From assembly GCA_002482505.1 (NCBI GenBank), contig DLGD01000014.1:15174-79173 (forward strand): a stretch of DNA of 64,000 bases. The letters run 5' to 3'. Below the pieces are notes generated by a model. That model saw only the letters and a program-made list of their open reading frames with translations. It was not told the origin of the DNA and searched no databases. Shown one piece after another: positions 24,569 to 32,171 of this stretch; within the stretch, counting starts at the first letter, position 1, and every line of letters begins with the position of its first letter. Both the position numbers and the translations under genes were made by a program. Source of the DNA: Christensenella sp. UBA7703. GTDB lineage: Bacteria > Bacillota > Clostridia > Christensenellales > CAG-138.

Positions 24569-25765
24569 ATGGAAAGACGCGCCGTTGCGAAGAAAAAACG
24601 CAATTTAGGCCATATCGATTATCCAATTGTACTCATGGTCGGTTTGCTTTGTGCATTTGGGCTGGTCATGGTGTTTTCGGCAAGCTATTATTATGCGCAG
24701 AACACGGCATCCGTCGGCTACGACGGCTATTTTTACATCCGCAAACAGGCCATGTATCTCGCCATCGGATTCCCGATGATGATTGGGCTTTCGTTTTTCG
24801 ACTATCGGAGGCTGGAACAGTTTAAACTGATCGCAATCCTGATCTCCATTGCGTTGCTGCTGGCGGTGCTTGTCTTCGGACAGGAGACGAACGGGGCGCG
24901 CCGCTGGATCGTCATCGGCGGACAGAGTATTCAGCCTTCCGAGATTGCGAAATTCGGCATGATGCTTTATATGGCGTCATTCGCTTCAAAAAAGTATAAG
25001 GTCATGCAAAGCTTTACCAAGGGTATGTTGCCGATGCTTCTGGTTATCGGCGTGATCTGCGGTCTTGTTATGTTGCAGCCAAACATGTCCATGGCGGTTA
25101 TCATGGGTCTGATGGGCTATGCGCTGCTCTTTGTCGGCGGCTGTGATACCAAGCAGATGTTTCTGCTCGCGGTCGTGCTCGCGGCATTGTTTGCACTGCT
25201 GGCGATCATCGAACCCTACCGTCTGGCGCGGCTGACATCGTTTGTCGACCCGTGGAAAGACGCGCTGGGCGACGGCTATCAGCTGATCCAGTCTTATTAT
25301 GCGCTCGGTTCCGGTGGGCTGTTCGGCGTTGGACTCAACAACAGCCGGCAGAAGCTGCTTTATATGACGTATGGCGAATCGGACTTCATCTTCGCGATCG
25401 TTGCTGAAGAGCTTGGACTTATTGGCGCGCTGCTCGTACTTGCCGCCTTCGGGTTTATCGTCTATCGCGGGATTCGCATCGCACTCATGTGCCGGGATCG
25501 ATTCGGAAGCATGCTTGCAGGCGGCATCACGGTCGTTTTCGGCCTGCAGGTGTTCGTGAATATCGGCGTATGCACAGGACTGCTGCCTACGACCGGACAA
25601 GCGCTTCCCTTCATCAGCGCGGGCGGTTCTTCGATGATGATCTTCCTTGCGGCTATGGGCGTGCTGCTCAATATCTCGCGCTACAACAGCCTGCACAACA
25701 ATCAGCCGGAGGTTGTGGAGAAGAAGGCCACGCGCAACGCGAGAAGCGAGCGTGTGAACGCATAA
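24569..25765 (+). CDS. ftsW: FtsW/RodA/SpoVE family peptidoglycan polymerase
   Basis: SEDS-family glycosyltransferases polymerise lipid II into glycan. The 398-aa protein has about ten membrane segments: GLVMVFSASYYYAQ near the start, then RRWIVIGGQSIQPSEIAKFG (the RWI...QPSE motif), a long extracytoplasmic loop with YQLIQSYYALGSGGLFGVGL and NFSR-equivalent NNSRQKLLYM, and LPTTGQALPFISAGGSS near the end. Direct coupling with ftsQ makes division-type FtsW more likely than RodA. The start at 24569 follows TTTGGAGAGAGC; in-frame codons upstream lack a ribosome-binding site. Confidence 0.9.
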   Translation: MERRAVAKKKRNLGHIDYPIVLMVGLLCAFGLVMVFSASYYYAQNTASVGYDGYFYIRKQAMYLAIGFPMMIGLSFFDYRRLEQFKLIAILISIALLLAVLVFGQETNGARRWIVIGGQSIQPSEIAKFGMMLYMASFASKKYKVMQSFTKGMLPMLLVIGVICGLVMLQPNMSMAVIMGLMGYALLFVGGCDTKQMFLLAVVLAALFALLAIIEPYRLARLTSFVDPWKDALGDGYQLIQSYYALGSGGLFGVGLNNSRQKLLYMTYGESDFIFAIVAEELGLIGALLVLAAFGFIVYRGIRIALMCRDRFGSMLAGGITVVFGLQVFVNIGVCTGLLPTTGQALPFISAGGSSMMIFLAAMGVLLNISRYNSLHNNQPEVVEKKATRNARSERVNA

Positions 25766-25820
25766 TTCCCGCTTGAACCGCGACGCGACAGGACGAACAA
25801 ACAACAGAAAGTCTGAATAG

Positions 25821-27353
25821 ATGGCGAAAGACAAGGGTAAACAATCGAATCACGAACCAAACGGGACAAAGAAGAAGAGTTTTTGGTCAAACTTCTTTGA
25901 GCCTGTTCCTTCGGATGACGATTTTGACCCGGCATCTGCAAACCGCCAGTACGGAGAGCCGCCAGAACCGCCACTGAAGCACCTCTTTAGCGACGACGAT
26001 GTGGAATTTTCGGACGAAGAGGATGCGGAAGACCTCGCCAAGCTCACTTGGGCGGACGGCGAGAAGGTTGTTTCGGATACACAGCGCCTGCGCTACCACG
26101 CGAAGCCGGGCGAGAGCGAAAAACTGAAGACAAAGCGCAAGAATGCGGATTCGATGCGCCTGTTTGATCGCGCGGAAGACGACTTTTTTGAGGACGAGGA
26201 GCCGCCGGCGCCGGGGCACACCACGCGCACGCGAATTTTCCGCACGGGCGCTTCGACAACCGCACGCATCCACATCAACGAAACAGAAGAGACGATTCGC
26301 ATGGCGGAGGCACAGAAAAAAGCCCGCGCCAGAGAGGCCGCGCGCAAGCACGAAGAATATGTGGAAAAGCAACTGCGCAAAGCGCAGAGCGCGGCGATTG
26401 CGAAGCGTCTCTTCAGCAACCTCGTGTTCGTGTTTGCGATTCTCGTTGCAGTCGGCGTAGCGCTCTACTATGGCTTCCTGCTTTCCGACATTGTCGTGAT
26501 GGGAAACGAAAGCTACACCTCGGACTATATCATCGAGCGATCCGGCCTCAAACTCGGCACGCATATGCTCTTTGTCGATCTGGACGCGGCGGAGGAGAAC
26601 ATCTCGCAGGATCCGTATTTGCAGGTGGATTCGGTTACCTATATTTTCCCCGCGCGGGTGAGAATCGTTGTGACGGAGCGAAAGGCGGTTGCGGGCATCG
26701 TGGGTCTTGACAGCAACGTGATCATCGACAAAAACGGTTACGTGCTCTCCATGGCGGGCGGGACGGACATATCCGATTTGATTCAGGTTACGGGTGTGAC
26801 GGTTTCGGGCTATCAGCTTGGCCAAAGACTCGGCCAGGCTGCCGATTTTTCAACTTCAACGCTGGTACAGCTCATCTCTGTGCTGGAGCAGTTCAATCTT
26901 TCGAGCTCGATCAAGAACATCGATTTGACCACGCCTTTGGCGATCACGATGACGGCGGACAACGGGCTGAAGATTCACGTCGGTCAGGCGACGGATCTGG
27001 ACACGAAGATGGGGGTGCTCTCAAGATTGCTGCCGCTGTATCTGAACAAAGGGGTAAGCGTCGGCACGCTGTACTTATATGCGAAGGGCACCGCGGTGTA
27101 TTCCAAGACCTCATATCTTGACCTGACGCCGATTGAGACGGCGGGAGATAGCACAAGTCTCGCCTTGCCGGTGGATGAAAACGGAGACGGTATCGATGAC
27201 AACACGGGCCTTCCGATTACCGCACAGCAGGTTGATTTGGACAAGGACGGGTTTGACGACAACACCGGGTTGCCGGTCACGACGCCATCCACCTCGACCG
27301 CGCCGACAGGCCCGACGCCGACACCGACTGGCGGAGACGATTTCCAAGGGTAA
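25821..27353 (+). CDS. ftsQ: FtsQ/DivIB cell division protein with Asp-rich C-terminal repeats
   Basis: The 510-aa protein has a long acidic and basic cytoplasmic region (1-195), one membrane helix (about 198-220) and a POTRA domain (DIVVMGNESYTSDYIIERSGLKLG...) followed by the beta domain (RVRIVVTERKAVAGIVGLDSNVIIDKNGYVLS). FtsQ bridges early and late division proteins. The odd part is the C-terminus: two copies of a calcium-loop-like motif, DENGDGIDDNTGLP (about 450) and DLDKDGFDDNTGLP (about 472), then a Thr/Pro tail. The long N-terminal region is also larger than usual. Confidence 0.85.
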   Translation: MAKDKGKQSNHEPNGTKKKSFWSNFFEPVPSDDDFDPASANRQYGEPPEPPLKHLFSDDDVEFSDEEDAEDLAKLTWADGEKVVSDTQRLRYHAKPGESEKLKTKRKNADSMRLFDRAEDDFFEDEEPPAPGHTTRTRIFRTGASTTARIHINETEETIRMAEAQKKARAREAARKHEEYVEKQLRKAQSAAIAKRLFSNLVFVFAILVAVGVALYYGFLLSDIVVMGNESYTSDYIIERSGLKLGTHMLFVDLDAAEENISQDPYLQVDSVTYIFPARVRIVVTERKAVAGIVGLDSNVIIDKNGYVLSMAGGTDISDLIQVTGVTVSGYQLGQRLGQAADFSTSTLVQLISVLEQFNLSSSIKNIDLTTPLAITMTADNGLKIHVGQATDLDTKMGVLSRLLPLYLNKGVSVGTLYLYAKGTAVYSKTSYLDLTPIETAGDSTSLALPVDENGDGIDDNTGLPITAQQVDLDKDGFDDNTGLPVTTPSTSTAPTGPTPTPTGGDDFQG

Positions 27354-27382
27354 ACGTTCTGAAATACTGTGAAAGAAACAAA

Positions 27383-27414
27383 CAAGCGGGGCTGCCGAGA
27401 GGCAGCCCCGCTTG
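27383..27414 (+). terminator. Convergent terminator after ftsQ
   Basis: A perfect 14-bp stem, CAAGCGGGGCTGCC with GAGA loop and its complement. T-rich flanks on the minus strand (TTTGTTTGTTTC) suggest it also ends the regulator gene at 27498. Confidence 0.85.
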
Positions 27415-27497
27415 CGTTTATCCGTTTCCCGAAGGGAAAGAAAAATCATTACAGAACTATAAAGAGAATCGTTTCACAAGGGAATTGAAAGAAGAAA

Positions 27498-27869
27498 TTA
27501 TTCCCAGCCTTTTTCCGCATGGCGGCAGATGGCGGCAAACGTCTCCGCAGAGATGTCGTGCTCCATCCGACAGGCATCCGCAAACGCGGTTGTCTCCTGC
27601 ACGCCGAGGCGCATCAAAAACTGCGCAAGCACCCTGTGCCGCTGATACATACGCTCGGCAATCTCGCGCCCGCTGGGGGTTAGCGTGATGCACTTATCAT
27701 CTGCCATATGAATATAGGAGTTTTCGCGCAGGAGCTTTGTCGCGTGGCTGACGCTTGCCTTCGTCACGCCGAGGCTGGTTGCGATGTCCACAGAGCGTGC
27801 ACACCCGTTTTTTTCTTGTTGAATCAGAATCTGTTCCAGATAATCTTCAATCGATTCGTTGACCTGCAT
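27498..27869 (-). CDS. DtxR/MntR family metal-dependent repressor
   Basis: The 123-aa protein has an N-terminal winged helix (SVDIATSLGVTKASVSHATKLL) and a short dimerisation and metal-binding part. Likely ligands by comparison with MntR are Asp9, Glu12, His78 (QRHRVL), Glu103 and His104 (CRMEHDIS), with Cys100 nearby. There is no SH3 domain, and it is shorter than MntR. It is divergent from feoAB, so it probably represses ferrous iron uptake when metal is plentiful. GGAGGTG precedes the ATG at 27869. Confidence 0.88.
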   Translation of the reverse strand: MQVNESIEDYLEQILIQQEKNGCARSVDIATSLGVTKASVSHATKLLRENSYIHMADDKCITLTPSGREIAERMYQRHRVLAQFLMRLGVQETTAFADACRMEHDISAETFAAICRHAEKGWE

Positions 27870-27894
27870 GTGCGCACCTCCAATTCTTCCTTCT

Positions 27895-27923
27895 ATGCTA
27901 CACCCAAGGCGGTTTGATTTCAA
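27895..27923 (-). promoter_or_regulatory. Promoter of the DtxR-type regulator
   Basis: TTGAAA (27923-27918), 17-nt spacer, TAGCAT (27900-27895). Confidence 0.5.
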
Positions 27924-28015
27924 GTTTTTATCAAATCTCATTCGGGAACACGGCAGTAAGGAAAGTACGGCAATCCATGCGCGCCACCGGAAACAGGAGG
28001 GAACCATTTTGGGGA

Positions 28016-28071
28016 TTGACAAGCGAAGGTAGAAGCTGTAAACTCCAATCGCAAGTTAGAGAAATCTAACT
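28016..28071 (+). promoter_or_regulatory. feoAB promoter with palindromic operator
   Basis: TTGACA (28016-28021), 17-nt spacer, TAAACT (28039-28044). Just past the expected start is AGTTAGA-GAAA-TCTAACT (28054-28071), a 7-bp inverted repeat with TTAG...CTAA ends like DtxR/IdeR iron boxes. It is the best candidate target of the neighbouring regulator. Confidence 0.65.
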
Positions 28072-28156
28072 ATCTGCGATGGTAAACGGGGGATTGATTC
28101 GCCCGCGTGCTGCGCAGGATAGCCCTTTGGCGCGGGCGGAAACACGGAGAAACAAC

Positions 28157-28528
28157 ATGACACTGGATGAACTAAAAATCGGGCACACAGGCACGATTAC
28201 CGCGGTCAAGGGAGAAGGCGCCTTGCGGCTCCGGCTACTGGATATGGGGCTGATACCCAAGACGAAGGTGACGCTGATCAAGGTTGCGCCGATGGGCGAC
28301 CCGATTGAAATCTGCGTGCGCGGTTATGAATTAACGCTTCGAAAAGACGACGCGAAGAACATCAATCTTGCAGAGGAAGAGGGAGAGGGAAATGATATTT
28401 GCGCTTGCAGGAAACCAGAACTCGGGCAAGACGACGCTCTTCAATGCGCTTACGGGGTCCAATCAGCATGTCGGAAACTTTCCGGGCGTGACGGTGGATC
28501 AGAAGATGGGGGAGATTCGCGGGGTTAA
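28157..28528 (+). CDS. feoA: FeoA ferrous iron transport protein, extended C-terminus
   Basis: FeoA is a small SH3-like cytoplasmic partner of FeoB. The first about 75 residues are normal: LDELKIGHTGTITAVKGEGALRLRLLDMGL, then GDPIEICVRGYELTLRKDDA. Family members usually stop there. Here the frame continues for about 48 more codons into the start of feoB in a different frame, ending in TAA at 28526. The tail (Cys-, Gly- and Asp-rich) looks like an out-of-frame reading of the FeoB G-domain, not a domain. Either the overlap is real or an indel has removed the original stop. Confidence 0.85.
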   Translation: MTLDELKIGHTGTITAVKGEGALRLRLLDMGLIPKTKVTLIKVAPMGDPIEICVRGYELTLRKDDAKNINLAEEEGEGNDICACRKPELGQDDALQCAYGVQSACRKLSGRDGGSEDGGDSRG

Positions 28529-30401
28529 GGGCGCGCAGGTTGTCGACCTGCCCGGCATTTACTCTATCCGGCCCTATACGCAGGAGGAGATCGTTTCGCG
28601 CGATTTCATCCTTGACGGCAAACCGGACGGAATCATCAACATCGTCGATGCGACGAATATTGAGCGGAATCTCTATCTTACGCTCCAACTGCTGGAGCTG
28701 CGCATCCCGATGGTGGTTGCGCTGAATATGATGGATGAGGTACGCGATAACGGCGGGTCGATCGATGTACAACTCATGAGCCGCCAGCTTGGCGTGCCGG
28801 TGGTTCCAATCGCCGCCGCAAAGAACGAAGGCGTTTCGGAGTTGGTCAGCCAGGCGTTGAGCGTGGTCAAGCGCCGCGCAATCCCCGCTGTGCAGGACTT
28901 CTGCCCGGATGGGCCGGTGCACCGCTGCATCCACTCGGTTGCGCACGTGATCGAAGACCACGCGCGGGCAATCGGCGTTTCGCCGCGCTTTTGCGCAACC
29001 AAATTGATTGAGGGTGATCCTTCTCTCTCTGCACGGCTGGAGCTCGACCAAAACGAGCTGGAGCTCATTGAGCACAGTGTGCTGGAGATGGAGCACGAGA
29101 CACGGTTTGATCGCAACGAAGCGCTCGCGGATATGCGCTATACATTCATCGAAGGCGTGGTTGCCGCCTCCGTGGTCAAGAGCCATGAGAGCAAGGAACA
29201 CCGCAGGAGCGTCAAGATCGACAAAATTCTCACGGGAAAATACACGGCGCTGCCGGTATTCTTCGGGGTGATGTTTCTTGTATTCTGGTTGACGTTCAAC
29301 ATCATCGGTAGTTCGCTTTCCGACCTGCTGACCTTGGGGATCGATGCATTGACTGGGCTGATCGATCGCGGCCTGACCGCCTACGGCATCAATCCGGTTG
29401 TCAAGAGCCTCGTGGTGGACGGCATCTTTGCGGGGGTTGGCAGCGTGCTGAGCTTTTTGCCGATCGTGGTGACGCTGTTTTTCTTCCTCTCGATTCTGGA
29501 AGACACGGGCTATATGGCGCGTGTTGCGTTCGTGATGGATCGCCTGCTGCGCAAAATCGGGCTTTCGGGCAGGAGCTTTGTGCCGATGTTGATCGGCTTT
29601 GGCTGTTCGGTTCCCGCGATTATGGCGACGCGAACGCTGGCGAGTGATCGCGACCGCAAGATGACGATATTGCTTACCCCGTTTATGAGCTGCTCGGCAA
29701 AAATTCCGATCTATGCGGTGTTCTGTGCGGCGTTCTTCGCGCGCTATCAGGCGCTTGTGATGATCGGGCTGTATGCGGCGGGCATGGTGATTGGGATTCT
29801 GGTTGCGCTGCTGCTGAAGGGTACGGCGTTTCGCGGCGAGCCGGTTCCGTTTGTGATGGAACTGCCGAACTACCGTATGCCGTCGCCAAAGAACGTCCTG
29901 CTGCTCCTCTGGGAGAAGGCGAAGGATTTTCTGGAGCGCGCGTTTACGATTATTCTCCTGGCGAGCGTTGTCATCTGGTTTTTGCAGACGTTTGATCTCC
30001 GGCTCAATGTGGTCAACGACAGCGCAAACAGCCTGCTTGCGCTCATCGGCCGCCTGATTGCGCCGATTTTCCGCCCGATGGGCTTTGCGGATTGGCGGGT
30101 TGCGACTTCGCTCATCTCCGGCTTCGTCGCCAAAGAAGCAGTGGTTAGCACGCTCTCCGTGCTGCTCGGCACGGGGGTAGCGCAGCTGCACCTTGCGCTA
30201 CCAAGCCTGTTTTCAACGCTTTCTGCCGTGAGCTTTTTGCTCTTTACGCTTTTGTATACACCCTGTGTGGCTGCGGTTGCGACCATTCGAAAAGAACTCA
30301 GGTCCGGCTGGGCGACGCTCGGCGTTGTGGTAATGCAGTGCGCGGTTGCATGGGTGGTCGCGTATGCGGCGTATTTGATCGGAGGATTGTTTATCACATG
30401 A
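28392..30401 (+). CDS. feoB: Ferrous iron transporter FeoB
   Basis: FeoB is the membrane ferrous-iron transporter. The 669-aa protein starts with a GTPase domain: G1 GNQNSGKTTL, G3 DLPGIYSIRP, G4 ALNMMDE, preceded by MIFALA. The helical domain follows, then about eight or more membrane segments with the Gate motifs PVFFGVMFLVFWLTF and GFGCSVPAIMATRTL. The ATG at 28392 follows AGAGGGAGAGGG. It lies 137 nt inside feoA, +1 relative to that frame. The stop overlaps the next gene by ATGA. Confidence 0.96.
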   Translation: MIFALAGNQNSGKTTLFNALTGSNQHVGNFPGVTVDQKMGEIRGVKGAQVVDLPGIYSIRPYTQEEIVSRDFILDGKPDGIINIVDATNIERNLYLTLQLLELRIPMVVALNMMDEVRDNGGSIDVQLMSRQLGVPVVPIAAAKNEGVSELVSQALSVVKRRAIPAVQDFCPDGPVHRCIHSVAHVIEDHARAIGVSPRFCATKLIEGDPSLSARLELDQNELELIEHSVLEMEHETRFDRNEALADMRYTFIEGVVAASVVKSHESKEHRRSVKIDKILTGKYTALPVFFGVMFLVFWLTFNIIGSSLSDLLTLGIDALTGLIDRGLTAYGINPVVKSLVVDGIFAGVGSVLSFLPIVVTLFFFLSILEDTGYMARVAFVMDRLLRKIGLSGRSFVPMLIGFGCSVPAIMATRTLASDRDRKMTILLTPFMSCSAKIPIYAVFCAAFFARYQALVMIGLYAAGMVIGILVALLLKGTAFRGEPVPFVMELPNYRMPSPKNVLLLLWEKAKDFLERAFTIILLASVVIWFLQTFDLRLNVVNDSANSLLALIGRLIAPIFRPMGFADWRVATSLISGFVAKEAVVSTLSVLLGTGVAQLHLALPSLFSTLSAVSFLLFTLLYTPCVAAVATIRKELRSGWATLGVVVMQCAVAWVVAYAAYLIGGLFIT

Positions 30402-30562
30402 AGCTTGCCGATTATCTGATTCTGGCGCTGGTTGCGCTGGTGCTGTTTCTCGTCATTCGCCGCAGTGTGCGCAGGAAGGCCTCGGGCAACACCTGTGGCT
30501 GCGGCGGCTGCGCGGGATGCAGCGCCCGGGAAAACTGTGCACAGCAGACAAAACGAACATAA
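30398..30562 (+). CDS. FeoB-associated Cys-rich membrane protein
   Basis: The 54-aa protein has one N-terminal membrane helix (LADYLILALVALVLFLVIR), a basic stop-transfer RRSVRRK, then a compact Cys cluster: NTCGCGGCAGCSARENC. This matches the FeoB_associated family found next to feoB in Firmicutes. The Cys cluster may bind iron or relay it after FeoB; that is inference. Start and feoB stop overlap in ATGA, indicating coupled translation. Confidence 0.9.
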   Translation: MKLADYLILALVALVLFLVIRRSVRRKASGNTCGCGGCAGCSARENCAQQTKRT

Positions 30563-30571
30563 CAGGATACG

Positions 30572-30600
30572 ATCCGCCGGAGACTCCGGCGGATTTTTTT
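30572..30600 (+). terminator. Terminator of the feo operon
   Basis: ATCCGCCGGAG and CTCCGGCGGAT stem separated by one base, then seven T. Confidence 0.85.
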
Positions 30601-30630
30601 GCAGTTCATTTTGATTTATACCCGATTCTA

Positions 30631-30655
30631 TTGACAAATCATAGATTTGAACATA
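30631..30655 (+). promoter_or_regulatory. Promoter/operator before the split permease
   Basis: TTGACA (30631-30636) overlaps a perfect inverted repeat CAAATC-ATA-GATTTG (30635-30649) that fills the spacer. The -10 is weak (TACTGG or ATACTG at about 30652). Such a spacer operator suggests repression by a dimeric regulator not encoded nearby. The remaining 180 nt to the gene hold only a long leader. Confidence 0.45.
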
Positions 30656-30830
30656 CTGGGGTTCTAGAACGCTGCGTGGGAAAAGCAACGGACGAACCAT
30701 TTTCCGCATGGTATGATAAGCAAAACAAGAGAGTATTTGAGCGGATTAGACTGTGCCTGCTAAAAGAAAATCTAAAACCGATTTGGCGCAGGAAATGCGC
30801 AATCACTAAAACAAACCGGAGGAGCAACGC

Positions 30831-31310
30831 TTGTTTACCTACATTCTGTATGCGCTTGCCATCGCGGGTCTTGCCGTGTCGTTTTTCAAAGACCGGCAGA
30901 AGACAAAAGCCGCGTTGATGAAGGCCTGGAAGTCTTTTGAAAACATCCTCCCGCAGTTGCTGATGATCTTTTTGATCATCGGTTTTGCGCTCGCAATTTT
31001 TCCGCCGGAGACCATTCGCAAGTTTCTCGGTTCGGAGAGCGGGTTTCTCGGCATCCTCGCTGCTGCGCTGATCGGTTCCATCACGCTGATGCCCGGGTTT
31101 GTCGCCTTCCCGCTGGCTGCGGCGCTGCTCAAAAGCGGTGCAGGCTACATGCAGCTTGCTGCGTTTATCTCTACGCTGATGATGGTCGGTATCATCACGA
31201 TTCCGATTGAGCACAAGACGTTTGGACTCAAGGCGACGATTACGCGGAACGTATCTGCGTTTGCCTTTTCGTTTGTGGTAGCGGTTGTGATGGGGGTGGT
31301 GCTGGGATGA
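30831..31310 (+). CDS. Permease half, ArsP/DUF318-like (first)
   Basis: The 159-aa membrane protein has about four helices. It begins after GGAGGAGC with a TTG start. ENILPQLLMIFLIIGFAL and GSITLMPGFVAFPLAAALLKSGAG resemble one half of the DUF318/ArsP permease family, in which full-length members have about eight helices and two similar halves. A polar Gly/Pro-rich segment (LMPGFVAFP) probably lies in the translocation path. Its stop overlaps the start of the next gene by ATGA, so the two halves are made together and probably assemble. Substrate unknown; organoarsenical or metal-related export is only a family hint. Confidence 0.72.
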   Translation: MFTYILYALAIAGLAVSFFKDRQKTKAALMKAWKSFENILPQLLMIFLIIGFALAIFPPETIRKFLGSESGFLGILAAALIGSITLMPGFVAFPLAAALLKSGAGYMQLAAFISTLMMVGIITIPIEHKTFGLKATITRNVSAFAFSFVVAVVMGVVLG

Positions 31311-31945
31311 GCGAACAACAGATGAAACAACCGGAAAACGGCATGAATAGCATGCAGAAACCGTCTCAATCGGGCAACATGCCAAACCAGCCCGGCAACC
31401 AGAAGAAGCCGTTTTTAAAACGCTATGGCGCGTTCTTCCTGCTGCTGATTGCAGGCGTGATCGCGGGGCTTGTGTTGCCGGATCTCGGTAAAGCCGCGCT
31501 GGACAACACCCTTGGCAGCCTCAAGGAGATGCTCTCTGTCTTGCCGCCGATCTTTGTGTTGTTGGGGTTGCTGGATGTTTGGGTGGATCGCGCGACGATG
31601 ATCAAATACACCGGCAAAGGCTCCGGTTTCAAGGGCGTTCTGATCGCGTTTCTGCTCGGCTCTGCTGCGGCAGGACCCCTCTACGCCGCGTTTCCTTTCG
31701 CGGCGGTGATGCTGAAAAAAGGCACGAGTTTTAGGAATGTGCTGATCTTCATCGGCGCATGGTCGACAACAAAGATTCCGCTGCTGGCGTTTGAGGCCTC
31801 CAGCATGGGCCCTGTGTTCACGCTGGTGCGTCTTGCGCTGAGCCTTGTCGGCATTCCGCTGATCGCGTACATCACCGATCGCGTGATTGGCAAGGCGGGT
31901 ATAGACGAAATCTATGCGCTCAACGACGCGGAGCAGACGAAATAA
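31307..31945 (+). CDS. Permease half, ArsP/DUF318-like (second)
   Basis: The 212-aa protein has a Met/Gln/Asn/Pro-rich cytoplasmic N-terminus (about residues 1-38, with four Met in the first 18) and then about four to five helices. The motif GSAAAGPLYAAFPFAAVMLKKGTSFRN parallels the LMPGFVAFPLAAALLKSGA segment of the preceding half, showing the two are related halves. The Met/Gln-rich tail could contact a soft metal, which is speculation. A terminator follows at 31982. Confidence 0.72.
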   Translation: MSEQQMKQPENGMNSMQKPSQSGNMPNQPGNQKKPFLKRYGAFFLLLIAGVIAGLVLPDLGKAALDNTLGSLKEMLSVLPPIFVLLGLLDVWVDRATMIKYTGKGSGFKGVLIAFLLGSAAAGPLYAAFPFAAVMLKKGTSFRNVLIFIGAWSTTKIPLLAFEASSMGPVFTLVRLALSLVGIPLIAYITDRVIGKAGIDEIYALNDAEQTK

Positions 31946-31981
31946 AAAGACGGCTATCGAAAGAGGGAGCACGCGAAATTT

Positions 31982-32012
31982 GGGCGGAGCGCAATGCGTT
32001 TCCGCCTTTTTT
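31982..32012 (+). terminator. Terminator after the split permease
   Basis: GGCGGA and TCCGCC stem with a 12-nt loop, then six T. Confidence 0.65.
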
Positions 32013-32036
32013 CTACAAAAATCGAGCGTGCATTTA

Positions 32037-32056
32037 GAACAAATGTTCGATATAAT
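32037..32056 (+). promoter_or_regulatory. LexA-like box abutting a -10
   Basis: GAAC-AAAT-GTTC (32037-32048) matches the core of the Gram-positive SOS box (CGAACRNRYGTTYC) at 12 of 14 positions, the two outer bases differing. It is followed two bases later by a perfect TATAAT (32051-32056). No good -35 is visible. SOS control of the downstream island is plausible but unproven. Confidence 0.5.
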
Positions 32057-32082
32057 AAAGGACAAACAGTAAACGGGTTAGC

Positions 32083-32120
32083 AATTATAAGAATTGTGCA
32101 AATATCAAATTCTTATAATT
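32083..32120 (+). repeat. 13-bp perfect inverted repeat in leader
   Basis: AATTATAAGAATT and AATTCTTATAATT separated by 12 nt, lying in the 5' leader of the interrupted gene. No T-run follows, so it is an operator pair or an mRNA stem, not a terminator. Confidence 0.6.
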
Positions 32121-32171
32121 TTCTGTGGATCATCTGATGTAACCTGAAACAAAAAGGAAGGGAACATTACA

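Noticed and set aside
28362..30191. Minus-strand frame of 609 codons
   Set aside because: Antisense to feoB; His/Arg/Gln-rich composition typical of a GC-biased shadow frame.
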